Assembly: GCF_003062295.1 (NCBI RefSeq)
Contig: NZ_PYCN01000006.1
Coordinates: forward strand, 1 to 64,000
Direction of reading: 5' to 3'
Source of the DNA: Bradyrhizobium algeriense
Lineage (GTDB): Bacteria > Pseudomonadota > Alphaproteobacteria > Rhizobiales > Xanthobacteraceae
Length of the DNA stretch: 64,000 nucleotides
A program made the translations under genes and the position numbers. How positions within the stretch are numbered: the first letter of the stretch is position 1; each line of letters opens with the position of its first letter. Of the stretch, positions 17,485 through 25,709 are shown in pieces. The notes beneath the pieces were generated by a model. The model was not told the origin of the DNA. It did no database searches and saw only the letters and a list, made by a program, of their open reading frames with translations.

Positions 17485-18993
17485 ATGACACAAGCCCCCT
17501 CCTTCCTCTTTCAATATCTCTATGTCGTCGAGATTCTGATGTTGATCGCCGGTGTGATCATCGCGATCTCCAGCATCGACGACCTCGTGGTCGACCTGCT
17601 GTACTGGAGCAGCAGGCTGATGGGCACGGCGGACAGCAAGTCCAGGGAATTGCCGAGCGTGGAGATCCTCGAGCAACTGCCTGAGCGCCCCATCGCCATC
17701 ATGGTGCCGTGCTGGAAGGAGCACGACGTCATTTTTTCGATGCTCTCATCGAACTCCCGGCTCGTGCGTTACGAGCAAGCGCATTACTTCGTCGGCGTCT
17801 ATCTGAACGATCCCCTCACCCAGGCCGAGGTGCGCAAGGCGCAGGGGCTGTACAAGAACATCCATATGGTGCTGGTCCCGCATGACGGCCCGACCAGCAA
17901 GGCCGACTGTCTGAACCAGACCATTTCCGACATCTTCATGTTCGAGGCCGAGCAGAACATCCAGTTTGCGGGAATCGTGATGCACGATTCCGAGGACCTC
18001 ATTCATCCGCTGGAGCTCAAGCTCTTCAACAAGCTGGTCGACATCTACGACTTCATTCAGTTGCCGGTTTACTCGTTCTCCCGGCCGATCACTTCGATGA
18101 TCGCGGGCCTCTACATGGATGAGTTCGCCGAGATGCACACCAAGGACCTCGAGGTCCGGCAGCGGATCAGCGGCGTCATTCCCTGCGCCGGCGTCTCCGC
18201 ATGCTTCAGCCGGGAGGCGATCCAGCATCTCAACGACCAGAACCACGGCGAGGCTTTCCGCACGTCATCGTTCACGGAAGACTATGACATCGCGTTTCGT
18301 GTCTCTGAGCTCGGGTTCAAGTCCGCGTTTATCGCCTATCCGGCCAACTACGCGATCGACATCAATATCGACAGCGGTAACCCAGGCATTCTCCACCGGA
18401 CCCTTCCGGTGGCGACCCGCGAGTTCTTTCCGTCAGGCCTCGAGGCCGCCTATCGCCAGCGCGCGCGCTGGCTGCTCGGCATCGTGTTCCAGGGTTCCCA
18501 GGAGCAAGGCTGGAAAGGCTCTCTCGGGACCAAGTACTTTCTGGCGCGAGATAGAAAGGGCGTGATCACCAGCCCTGCGGTCATGCTCGCCTATTTTGCG
18601 CTCGCCAATCTGACCGTGTTCGAATTCTATCGGGCGGTTTTCGATCCCGAAAAGCAGTTTGTTTATACCCTGCTGAACCAGAACTGGGCGGTCTGGATGT
18701 TTTTCGCAAACTTCCTGTTTCTGGTCTGGCGCCTGTTCAACCGAATGACGTTCACGGGCATGATCTACAATGTGCGTCACGCCCTGATGGCCGCGCCGAG
18801 ACTTGTCGTCGGCAATTTCGTCAACTTCTTCGCAACGTGGCGCGCCGTGCGGATCTATCTCAGCCACCGGATATCCGGCACCGCACTCGTTTGGGACAAG
18901 ACGTCCCACTCCTACCCGGTTCACATGGGCGACCTCACCCTGCCGCGAACGGCCGTGGCCGCCGATGGCGCGGGAGCCGCGGGGAACAGCTAG
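17485..18993 (+). CDS. NfrB-type membrane glycosyltransferase (GT2)
   Basis: 502 residues. An N-terminal membrane helix (about 8-32) is followed by a GT2 catalytic domain with AIMVPCWKE, MHDSEDLIHP (the DxD-like site), a SFTEDYD acidic motif and YRQRARW (the QxxRW motif). Three or four membrane helices follow (about 370-480). This layout and sequence style match the transferase half of E. coli NfrB, needed for phage N4 adsorption and now tied to a ManNAc-containing exopolysaccharide. The C-terminal MshEN-type c-di-GMP-binding region of E. coli NfrB is missing, so regulation must differ. Coupled tightly to wecB. Confidence 0.85.
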   Translation: MTQAPSFLFQYLYVVEILMLIAGVIIAISSIDDLVVDLLYWSSRLMGTADSKSRELPSVEILEQLPERPIAIMVPCWKEHDVIFSMLSSNSRLVRYEQAHYFVGVYLNDPLTQAEVRKAQGLYKNIHMVLVPHDGPTSKADCLNQTISDIFMFEAEQNIQFAGIVMHDSEDLIHPLELKLFNKLVDIYDFIQLPVYSFSRPITSMIAGLYMDEFAEMHTKDLEVRQRISGVIPCAGVSACFSREAIQHLNDQNHGEAFRTSSFTEDYDIAFRVSELGFKSAFIAYPANYAIDINIDSGNPGILHRTLPVATREFFPSGLEAAYRQRARWLLGIVFQGSQEQGWKGSLGTKYFLARDRKGVITSPAVMLAYFALANLTVFEFYRAVFDPEKQFVYTLLNQNWAVWMFFANFLFLVWRLFNRMTFTGMIYNVRHALMAAPRLVVGNFVNFFATWRAVRIYLSHRISGTALVWDKTSHSYPVHMGDLTLPRTAVAADGAGAAGNS

Positions 18994-18994
18994 A

Positions 18995-19303
18995 CTAGGC
19001 GGCCAGCAGAGGCTGGCCTTCGCGCTGCTGCCCAGCGGATGGGCTTGGGCCGAGGATGAGACGCGCGAACGAACGCGTTGCGAGGAAAGCCGTGCAGACC
19101 ACGATCGCAGCGAGTTGGAGACCGGGGTAAAAAATAATCGCTCCGAGAACGAGCCAGCCTGCCGCGATGGCCAGGAAGTCGCCCAGCCTTGAGCTCCTGC
19201 CGTGGGTGGGATCGAAGCCCTGATCGAGCGCATTCGCGATCGCATCGAAGCCGTCAATCGCATCCCTGCTTGTCGGGCCGGCCAGGTCACGTGAAAACAT
19301 CAA
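18995..19303 (-). CDS. Small membrane protein (102 aa)
   Basis: Starting MMFSRDLAGP, the protein has two adjacent hydrophobic helices (about residues 42-60 and 62-80) between soluble ends. It is convergent with the NfrB-type gene, with only one base between the stops. No family is recognised. The position next to the glycan pair makes a membrane accessory role possible but unproven. Confidence 0.5.
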   Translation of the reverse strand: MMFSRDLAGPTSRDAIDGFDAIANALDQGFDPTHGRSSRLGDFLAIAAGWLVLGAIIFYPGLQLAAIVVCTAFLATRSFARLILGPSPSAGQQREGQPLLAA

Positions 19304-19565
19304 ACACCCCCAGGAGCCTCTCGCGGGCTCTGGGGCATTTGGCGGGAGGACTATTGCCCGCCGCTCAAACCGACCGTTACAGTTTTATCCATATGGTTCT
19401 TTTGCGCGCGAAGGGCGTTGCGCGTCCCGGAACATGAATAATTCCTGCCCAACGGATTCGTTAGGATTTGAATATTCGTCCATGAAAGGGAGAAACCTGA
19501 CCGAAGCTGATAAGGCCGCGGCAAGAGGGCCCACGATGCGGCGAGCATCGGCTTGCATCCGGGTC

Positions 19566-19581
19566 GGGCGACGGAATTGCT
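19566..19581 (+). promoter_or_regulatory. Candidate sigma-54 promoter for PEP-CTERM copy 2
   Basis: GGGCGAC, four bases, then TTGCT keeps the -24 GG(C) and -12 (TT)GC(T) elements at the exact sigma-54 spacing. It lies about 100 bases before the ATG of the PEP-CTERM gene; the leader is AT-rich. The rest of 19304-19683 shows no gene. One such match can occur by chance. Confidence 0.4.
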
Positions 19582-19683
19582 ATTAGTATTGATATCCTTT
19601 CCTTTTAATTGGCCTTGCTTTATTTAATTCGCGAATTTAAATTGCCGACAATAATATTAACTATTAATTTTGGAAAACCGATA

Positions 19684-20403
19684 ATGCGAAAATTGCTTGC
19701 CCCGCTCTGCGCGCTCGCTGCCCTTGTCGCCTTGAGCGATCACGCCAGTGCCGTGGTTGTCACGGCTTCCAACGGGCCGTTCAGCGCCGGCAATAGCAAC
19801 ACCAACAACGACATTACGTTCGACAGCCTCGCTACGCCGAACACGTTTGCCGGCACCAGCATCCAGTGGGGCGCTGCGCCGGCTTCGCTTGGCGGCATCG
19901 CCTTCTCGGGTACGGCGATCATCGCCAGGAATGCTGCGGGAACGGCGGCGGGTATCTCGGCGACGCCGGCGGGAGACATCACAAACTACATGTCCATTCT
20001 GGGTGGCAAATCCGAGACGCTGACGTTCTCGGGAACCCAGAACACGTTCGGTCTGTTTTGGGGATCGATCGATTCCTACAACAGCGTCGCATTCTATCTG
20101 GGAAGCAGCGCCACGCCGTTCCTGACGCTTTTTGGAAACAACCTCAATGCGGTGCCTGCGCTTGGATTTAACGGCGACCAGTCGGGCGCCCTGACGAACG
20201 CTTATGTCACGTTCACCGACCTGAGCTTCGACAAGATCGTTCTCGCATCGTCGAGCAATTCATTCGAATTCGACAACATCTCCTACGGCAATGTTGGACC
20301 CGTGCCGGAGCCGTCGACCTGGGCCATGATGCTGCTGGGCTTCGCCGGTATTGGTTTCGCATATCGTCGCCGCCGATCCAGGCGTGCCGCCGCGGCAGCC
20401 TGA
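19684..20403 (+). CDS. PEP-CTERM sorting domain protein (copy 2)
   Basis: 239 residues from ATG 19684, chosen because the signal peptide (MRKLLAPLCALAALVALSD, ending ASA) starts there. The mature domain is Thr/Ser/Gly/Asn-rich and beta-like. The C-terminus has [10 protein letters not shown], the hydrophobic LLGFAGIGFAYRRRR and a basic tail. The sorting end is nearly the same as that of copy 1, but the mature domains do not look alike. This predicts two different substrates of one exosortase encoded outside the window. A terminator follows at 20431. Confidence 0.92.
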   Translation: MRKLLAPLCALAALVALSDHASAVVVTASNGPFSAGNSNTNNDITFDSLATPNTFAGTSIQWGAAPASLGGIAFSGTAIIARNAAGTAAGISATPAGDITNYMSILGGKSETLTFSGTQNTFGLFWGSIDSYNSVAFYLGSSATPFLTLFGNNLNAVPALGFNGDQSGALTNAYVTFTDLSFDKIVLASSSNSFEFDNISYGNVGPVPEPSTWAMMLLGFAGIGFAYRRRRSRRAAAAA

Positions 20404-20430
20404 ACCCTGGCTGCCTGGCTTCTTGTTGAA

Positions 20431-20457
20431 GGGCCGCCTTAGGGCGGCTTTTCTTTT
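20431..20457 (+). terminator. Rho-independent terminator after PEP-CTERM copy 2
   Basis: Stem GCCGCC (20433-20438) and GGCGGC (20443-20448) with loop TTAG, followed by a T-rich tract. The core is the same as in the terminator at 15147. Confidence 0.85.
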
Positions 20458-20512
20458 GAAACGCTGGTTTGGTCACGAATTGATTCTTCACGCTCCTTGC
20501 TGGGGGGTCGGC

Positions 20513-20824
20513 ATGAAAGACAACAAACTAAAGCAAATGTCGCTCGACGACCTCTGGGATCTGCACGAAAGAATCGGCGCGATCCTGAGTGAAAAGATTG
20601 AGAGTGAGAAGAAGAAACTTGAACAGCAGCTCGATCAACTGGCCCGCAGGGTTGCGGAATTATCGCCGCCAGGTCCCGAGCGCCGACCGTACCCGAAGGT
20701 AGAGGCGAAGTATCGAAACCCGGACAACCCGTCAGAGACGTGGTCGGGACGAGGCAAAACCCCGCGCTGGCTAGCCAAACTGATTGCGGCTGGAAGGAAG
20801 CTCGATGAGTTCAGGATCCAATAG
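20513..20824 (+). CDS. H-NS family nucleoid-associated protein (copy 2)
   Basis: 103 residues from ATG 20513, with a GGGGGG run five bases upstream; the longer open frame from 20351 overlaps the PEP-CTERM gene and is rejected. The layout is helix (MSLDDLWDLHERIGAILSEK), charged coiled coil, then PYPKVEAKYRNPDNPSETW and the DNA-binding core SGRGKTPRWLAKL. It is clearly a paralogue of the protein at 9178, sharing the N-terminal DELW/DDLW pattern and the KYRNPD-PSETWSGRGK block. It follows the PEP-CTERM gene but is separated from it by a terminator. Confidence 0.9.
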   Translation: MKDNKLKQMSLDDLWDLHERIGAILSEKIESEKKKLEQQLDQLARRVAELSPPGPERRPYPKVEAKYRNPDNPSETWSGRGKTPRWLAKLIAAGRKLDEFRIQ

Positions 20825-20842
20825 TTGCTGCCACCTGCGATC

Positions 20843-20876
20843 CAAGACTTGTCGATCAGCAAGACTTGCCGATCAG
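20843..20876. repeat. 17-bp tandem repeat, two copies
   Basis: CAAGACTTGTCGATCAG (20843-20859) is followed directly by the same unit with one T-to-C change (20860-20876). It lies just after the second H-NS gene. No function is visible. Confidence 0.8.
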
Positions 20877-20983
20877 TAAGGTTGACTGGTTAGGTTAAGT
20901 CGCGAGTTCAGTTGCAGCGTCCTCAAGCTCGGCTATTGATTGAGTACCGGACAATTTCCCCCAAGCGTCCGGGCCCCCACCGG

Positions 20984-21027
20984 CGAAGCCGCCAGGCGAA
21001 TATACGCCGCTTGGCGGCTTCGTTCTT
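20984..21027 (+). terminator. Strong hairpin, probable terminator
   Basis: Eleven-base stem CGAAGCCGCCA (20984-20994) and TGGCGGCTTCG (21012-21022) with an inner GGCG/CGCC pairing, followed by a short T-rich stretch. It may terminate the H-NS transcript about 160 bases after its stop. The stem resembles the two terminators of the PEP-CTERM genes. Confidence 0.65.
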
Positions 21028-21052
21028 TGGATCGCCAGTGCGCAACACGTGG

Positions 21053-21139
21053 ATGAAAATAAACTACTTGATCGCTGTCGCGATCGCCATGGCCGGCTGG
21101 CTATTTCTCATCGTCTGGATCGTGAGGCAGCTTATCTGA
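21053..21139 (+). CDS. Possible 28-residue membrane peptide
   Basis: A short frame encodes MKINYLIAVAIAMAGWLFLI followed by VWIVRQLI: one hydrophobic helix. There is no good ribosome binding site. Apart from this and the hairpin, 20877-21363 shows nothing coding. Confidence 0.25.
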   Translation: MKINYLIAVAIAMAGWLFLIVWIVRQLI

Positions 21140-21363
21140 TGGGTTTGGATCATCGCCGACTTGCACATTCCGCAACAACGCATAGCCGCCGGCATCTTCT
21201 GCCCGGAAACGGTACAACCTTTTCGATCATTCGGCTCCGAAGCGCCAAAAAAGGCAAACGAATAATTCTCGTCTTGACGCCGATCCGGCGGGCCACTCCT
21301 CGCAGCCTTGCCTATCTCGCTCGGACCTGACGTAAATGCGCAGCGCCCCTGGAGACCTCAAAG

Positions 21364-22206
21364 ATGTCCAATTCGAGAACCCCGTTTGTCGATCGCTTCG
21401 GTCCTGACGCTGCGGATGTGGAATTCGGCGGCGACGCCCCGTCCCTGCACCATCAGTTGGCCGCTCGCGGCTCGGTACGAAAATTCCGGCCCGACACTGT
21501 TCCGTACCTGACCTTGCGGCGGCTATGTGCCCTGGCGCTATGCGCGCCAACCAAAAGCGATCTCCAGCAGCGCGACATCATCATCATCGACGCGCCGTCC
21601 TTGAAATCCCGGATCGGTGCGCTGCTGGCAGACGGACCGCTAGGCCAGAAATGGCTCGCAAACGTCCCGAACCTTCTCATCTTCTGCGGCAACAATCGAA
21701 GGCAGCGTCGAATCCACACGTTGCGCGACAGGCATTTCGCCAACGACCACCTCGATGCCTTCTTCAATGCCGCGGTCGATGCGGCAATAGCGCTGTCCGC
21801 GTTCGTGATCGCGGCCGAGGCCGAAGGCCTGGGTGTTTGTCCGATCAGCGCGATCCGCATACACTCGGACGCGCTGTCACAGCTCCTGAAACTTCCCGAC
21901 CATGTTTTCCCGGTAGCGGGCCTCGCCGTGGGATATCCTGCCGAAGCGCCGCAGCTCAGCATGCGGCTTCCGCTGTCCGTGACCGTGCATCACAACACAT
22001 TTCTGGAAGACGGGCTCGATGACGCCATCGAGGCATATGATCGGCGCCGCGAGGCAGCGCAACCTTACGCGGCTCAACGCTATGTCAGAGAGTTCGGCGT
22101 AGCCGAAACCTATGGCTGGTCGGAGGATAAAGCGCGGCAATACGCGCACCCCGAGCGCGCGGACTTCGGCGCCTATGTGAGGCGCATCGGCTTCAGGCTG
22201 GACTGA
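21364..22206 (+). CDS. Nitroreductase family protein
   Basis: The 280-residue protein has the nitroreductase fold pattern: an N-terminal RGSVRKF segment that in the family binds FMN phosphate, LALCAPTKSDLQ, and a long helix AAVDAAIALSAFVIAAEAEGLG with GVCPISAIR after it. Members are FMN-dependent NAD(P)H oxidoreductases, usually homodimers. The C-terminal extension (about residues 220-280) resembles the NADPH-dependent flavin reductase/NfsA-like group. GGAG lies nine bases before the ATG. It is monocistronic and tail-to-tail with the exporter gene. The natural substrate is unknown. Confidence 0.85.
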   Translation: MSNSRTPFVDRFGPDAADVEFGGDAPSLHHQLAARGSVRKFRPDTVPYLTLRRLCALALCAPTKSDLQQRDIIIIDAPSLKSRIGALLADGPLGQKWLANVPNLLIFCGNNRRQRRIHTLRDRHFANDHLDAFFNAAVDAAIALSAFVIAAEAEGLGVCPISAIRIHSDALSQLLKLPDHVFPVAGLAVGYPAEAPQLSMRLPLSVTVHHNTFLEDGLDDAIEAYDRRREAAQPYAAQRYVREFGVAETYGWSEDKARQYAHPERADFGAYVRRIGFRLD

Positions 22207-22237
22207 TCGGTTCGAACGCGGCCACCCCAGCGCGGCA

Positions 22238-23299
22238 TTAGTTGAACAGATGAATCAAGCCGAGGCTGATCGCAAGCAGAAGCATCAGCGACAGCGTCAC
22301 GGCCGCCGTCACCCTGCCGCCGACGATGGCGAGGACGCGAACGTCGACGCCGAGGCCGAGTGCCGCCATCGACACGACCGTGAGAAAGCCGGTAATCGCC
22401 GTCAGCGGGCCGATCACTGTTGCGGGTACGATATCGAGCGAGCGCAGAACGGATAGCGCGAGAAAGCCGAGGATGAACCAGGGCACCAGCCGGAAGAAGC
22501 CGACCACAGCCTTGCCGCGCACGCCGCCATGCAGGCGCGGGGCGAGCAGCGAAAGTCCCACCACGATCGGCCCCAGCATCAATACGCGCATCAATTTTAC
22601 CAGCGTGCCGATCTGCGTGCTCACGAGCCCCGCCGGCACGGTTGCGGCAAGCACTTGCGGGACGGCGTAGACCGTGAGGCCGGCGAGAATTCCGTATTGC
22701 GTCGCGGACAATTGCAAAAGCGGAATGAGCAGCGGCAGCCCCAACACCATCATCACGCCGAGTATCGCGGTGAACGAGATCGAGGATGCGATTTCGTCGC
22801 CATCGGCTCCGATGACCGGCGCGACCGCTGCAATCGCCGAATTGCCGCAGATGGAGTTGCCGCAGGCGATCAGGATCGAGAGCCGCGTCGACAGGCCGAG
22901 CATGCGGCCGACGCCGAAGCTGAGGCCCAGGGTCACGACGACAGTCGCGGCAATCGCGCCAAGCAAGGCAGCGCCGGACGCCGCGATCGCGGCAAAGCTG
23001 ATGGAGGCGCCGAGCAGCATCACGGCCACCTCGAGCAGCTGCTTGGCGCTGAAGGCGATGCCGGCCTGCCAGCGCTCGGGCGGATTCCAGAAACTGCGCA
23101 CGGCCATGCCGAGCAGGATCGCCAGTACCAGCGCCTCCACATAGGGGTGCGCAAACAGGCGTCGTTCTGCAATTTCCAGGGCGGCCGAGACGCCGGCGAC
23201 GACGATGCAAAGGAGAACGCCGGGAATGAGCGCTGCAAGACGGCTGACGCTGTGGGCCGGCCCATTTCCTGGGGTGGAAAATTCCTCGTCCTGCGGCAC
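22238..23299 (-). CDS. YeiH/UPF0324 family putative sulfate/sulfonate exporter
   Basis: 353 residues from GTG 23299, which has GGGAG about six bases upstream; the longer frame from 23419 would run into the divergent LysR gene. Ten or so hydrophobic helices cover the protein, with the family motifs KQLLEVAVMLLGASIS, CGNSICGNSAIAAVAP and the C-terminal repeat GFLTVVSMAALGLGVDVR. YeiH-like proteins are inner-membrane transporters of uncertain substrate, often linked with LysR regulators of the CysB/YeiE type. It is divergent from such a regulator, with 85 bases between the starts. Confidence 0.9.
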   Translation of the reverse strand: MPQDEEFSTPGNGPAHSVSRLAALIPGVLLCIVVAGVSAALEIAERRLFAHPYVEALVLAILLGMAVRSFWNPPERWQAGIAFSAKQLLEVAVMLLGASISFAAIAASGAALLGAIAATVVVTLGLSFGVGRMLGLSTRLSILIACGNSICGNSAIAAVAPVIGADGDEIASSISFTAILGVMMVLGLPLLIPLLQLSATQYGILAGLTVYAVPQVLAATVPAGLVSTQIGTLVKLMRVLMLGPIVVGLSLLAPRLHGGVRGKAVVGFFRLVPWFILGFLALSVLRSLDIVPATVIGPLTAITGFLTVVSMAALGLGVDVRVLAIVGGRVTAAVTLSLMLLLAISLGLIHLFN

Positions 23300-23302
23300 T
23301 AA

Positions 23303-23319
23303 TTTCTCCCGGGGAGAAA
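23303..23319. promoter_or_regulatory. Palindrome overlapping the yeiH translation start region
   Basis: TTTCTCCC, one central G, GGGAGAAA forms a perfect eight-base inverted repeat between the divergent yeiH and lysR genes. On the minus strand it contains the Shine-Dalgarno sequence of yeiH. It could be an operator or an RNA hairpin hiding that site; neither is shown. Confidence 0.4.
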
Positions 23320-23384
23320 AATCTATGCGCCAGAACGGGATAGTCGGGTAATATATTTTCGATCTGGCCCAATAAAGGGAAGTT

Positions 23385-24293
23385 ATGTCCTTAAACCTGC
23401 ATTTGCTGCGCCTGTTCACGACGGTGGTGAGAACCGGGAGTTTCTCGCGTGCAGCCGATGCCCTCCATATCAGCCAGCCGGCGATCTCGAAGGGGGTGCG
23501 GGATTTCGAGCTTCAGGTCGGCTGTCGCCTGCTCGACCGGACCCCAAAGGGCGTGCGGCCGACGCGGGAGGGAAAGGCGCTGGTGCGGCATGCGGAGGCG
23601 CTGTTTGCGGCAGAGCGTGCGGCCGAGGACGAATTATTGTCGCTGCGCAATCTCGACAGCGGATCGCTGCGCATCGGCGCATCCACCACGATCGCGACCT
23701 ACATGATATCGGACTATCTCGGAACGTTTCACCGAAAATTTCCCGGGATCGACCTGCATCTCATTATCGCGAATACCAGGGACATCGCCGATCTGATGCT
23801 GGCGCATGATATCGAGATCGCGCTGGTCGAAGGTCCGGTGGAAGATGACGGGCTTGAGAGTCATGCCTGGCGCACCGACGTGATGAGCCTGATCGTCGAC
23901 GCGCGGCACCGCTTCGCGGCGGCCGAGCGCGCCATCGACGGCGCGGCGCTTTGCGATGAAGTCCTGATTGTGCGAGAGCCCGGTTCCGGATCGCGCGAGG
24001 TGGTGTCGCAGGCGCTGGCTGCCGAGGGCATTGAACCCAGGCGCACGCTGGAGATCGGCAGCACCGAAGCGATCAAGCAGGCGGTGGCCGCCGGCCTCGG
24101 CGTCGCCATCGTCTCCAGCGCCACGATTTCCGATCAGGTCACGCTTGGCCGGCTCAAGGTCGTGCCAATGCGCGACCTGCAGATCGAGCGCACGCTGTGG
24201 CAATTGAAGGTACCCGGGCGAATAGAAATTCCTGCGGCGACCGCGTTCGAGCGGATGATCTGGCAGGACAAGCGCGTTGCGGAGATGGCTTAG
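23385..24293 (+). CDS. LysR family transcriptional regulator
   Basis: 302 residues with the LysR winged helix-turn-helix at the N-terminus (LHLLRLFTTVVRTGSFSRAA, then LHISQPAISKGVRDFE) and a substrate-binding domain typical of type 2 periplasmic folds from about residue 90. Divergent placement from the YeiH exporter gene implies it controls that gene and itself through the 85-base spacer. The effector is unknown; for the YeiE group sulfite or related sulfur compounds have been proposed. Its stop overlaps the stop of the convergent small gene by four bases. Confidence 0.93.
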   Translation: MSLNLHLLRLFTTVVRTGSFSRAADALHISQPAISKGVRDFELQVGCRLLDRTPKGVRPTREGKALVRHAEALFAAERAAEDELLSLRNLDSGSLRIGASTTIATYMISDYLGTFHRKFPGIDLHLIIANTRDIADLMLAHDIEIALVEGPVEDDGLESHAWRTDVMSLIVDARHRFAAAERAIDGAALCDEVLIVREPGSGSREVVSQALAAEGIEPRRTLEIGSTEAIKQAVAAGLGVAIVSSATISDQVTLGRLKVVPMRDLQIERTLWQLKVPGRIEIPAATAFERMIWQDKRVAEMA

Positions 24294-24508
24294 AAAATCG
24301 CGGCCTTGACGAGCGCGGCAACGCGGCTGAAATCGTCAAAGACGCCCGGCTCGAAGAAGACGGCGCGGGCGATCACGATGGCCCCCACCAGCGACCAGAA
24401 CAGACCGGTGCCGGCCCACAACAGATATTTGGACCCGCGCGAACGCGGCCCAGCTTCCCCTTCGGGCACCAGGCGCTCGCCAAACGGCTCGTATCTCAAG
24501 CGTTCCAT
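24290..24508 (-). CDS. Small membrane protein (72 aa)
   Basis: From ATG 24508 the product starts MERLRYEPFGERLVPEGEAG and has one membrane helix (YLLWAGTGLFWSLVGAIVIA, about residues 29-48). The longer frame to 24688 has no supporting start. It overlaps the LysR gene tail to tail by four bases. No family is recognised. The sequence 24509-24790 shows no gene. Confidence 0.5.
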   Translation of the reverse strand: MERLRYEPFGERLVPEGEAGPRSRGSKYLLWAGTGLFWSLVGAIVIARAVFFEPGVFDDFSRVAALVKAAIF

Positions 24509-24790
24509 TGCGCGACCAATCTCTTGATTTGCAAGGCAAATGTCGTCGTTTCCAGTCGATGGGGCAATGGAAGCGATTTGCCTTTTCAAACCATGGAATG
24601 GAAGCGTATTCCCGCCTGGACCGGTTGCGGAACCGCTTTCTTCTTTGCCGGCCTCACCGCAGGTTCGGCGACTACGGAATCCAGGCAATCAGTGCAAATC
24701 TCGTGATGGTCGAACCGCTTCACGTCTCCGCTCGGCGCCGGCGGTCCGGCGGCTGCGCGGGCGACAATCTCAGGCGTTGGAAAGCCGGGA

Positions 24791-25558
24791 TTACAGGCAG
24801 GTCGTGATGCCGCCGTCGACGTAAAGCGTATGCCCGTTGACGAAGGATGAGGCATCGCCTGACAGGAAGACGGCGGCGCCGATCAGTTCGTCCACATTGC
24901 CCCAGCGGGACGCCGGCGTCCGCTTTTCGAGCCATGCCGAAAAGGTCGGATCGTCCACCAGCGCCTGATTCAGGGGAGTCTTGAAGTAGCCCGGTGCGAT
25001 CGCATTGACCTGCAGGCCGTGCTTCGCCCAATCGGCGCACATGCCGCGGGTCAAATTCTTGATCGCTCCCTTGGTCGCGGTGTAGGGCGCAATACCGGGA
25101 CGAGCCAACTCGCTCTGAACCGACGCGATGTTGATGATCTTGCCCCTGCCGCGCGGGATCATGTGGCGCGCGACGGCCTGGCCGACGTAGAAGGCGCTTG
25201 AAACATTGGTCCTGAGCAATTGCTCCCACTTCTCGACCGGAAAATCCTCCAGCGGCGCGCGGAACTGCATCCCGGCGTTGTTGACGAGAATATCGATCGC
25301 CCCCGCCGTCCGTTCGATCGTGGCAATGCCTTCACGAACGTCCTCCGCGGCCGTCACGTCGAATCCCGCCACCGCAACCTTGTGTCCGGCAGCGGTCAGG
25401 CTCGCGGCGGCGGCCTCAAGCTTGTTGCGCTCGCGTCCATTGAGCACGACGGAGGCTCCATGCTCGGCGAGCCCTCGCGCAATCGCGAACCCGATTCCCT
25501 GGGAAGATCCTGTGACGAGCGCTCGTTTGCCGGCCAGGTCGAACAGTTCAAATGCCAC
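24791..25558 (-). CDS. Short-chain dehydrogenase (gluconate 5-dehydrogenase-like)
   Basis: 255 residues from GTG 25558, preceded by GGAGAAGG at good spacing; longer frames lack a ribosome binding site. Classical SDR landmarks: NAD(P)-binding TGSSQGIGFAIA, NNAGMQ, a Ser in NIASV, and YTATK as catalytic YxxxK. The C-terminal YVDGGITTCL is common in polyol and keto-gluconate dehydrogenases. It is the last gene of the leftward arm of the LacI-centred regulon, after the transporter genes, and likely oxidises or reduces a pathway intermediate. The substrate cannot be named. Confidence 0.88.
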   Translation of the reverse strand: MAFELFDLAGKRALVTGSSQGIGFAIARGLAEHGASVVLNGRERNKLEAAAASLTAAGHKVAVAGFDVTAAEDVREGIATIERTAGAIDILVNNAGMQFRAPLEDFPVEKWEQLLRTNVSSAFYVGQAVARHMIPRGRGKIINIASVQSELARPGIAPYTATKGAIKNLTRGMCADWAKHGLQVNAIAPGYFKTPLNQALVDDPTFSAWLEKRTPASRWGNVDELIGAAVFLSGDASSFVNGHTLYVDGGITTCL

Positions 25559-25709
25559 GGCGGGACCTTCTCCATGCATGCGGGATGGCATTAGCGTCCA
25601 AGCATCGCCTTGGCAATCGAAGAGCGCAGCCAAATGCTCCGCGCTCGCCCTGCCGCGCCCTATCCAGGACACGACGGAACGCCGCCACGGGCATCCCGCA
25701 CACTCTAGA

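Noticed and set aside
19351..19548. 65-codon minus-strand frame before PEP-CTERM copy 2
   Set aside because: No start signal and no family; it lies in the likely promoter region.
22173..23372. 399-codon minus-strand frame covering the YeiH gene
   Set aside because: It is a shadow of the exporter gene in another frame, Arg/Ala-rich with no hydrophobic helices.
23320..23384. LysR-type T-N11-A box in the yeiH-lysR spacer
   Set aside because: Several weak matches are possible in this AT-rich stretch and none stands out, so I did not annotate one.
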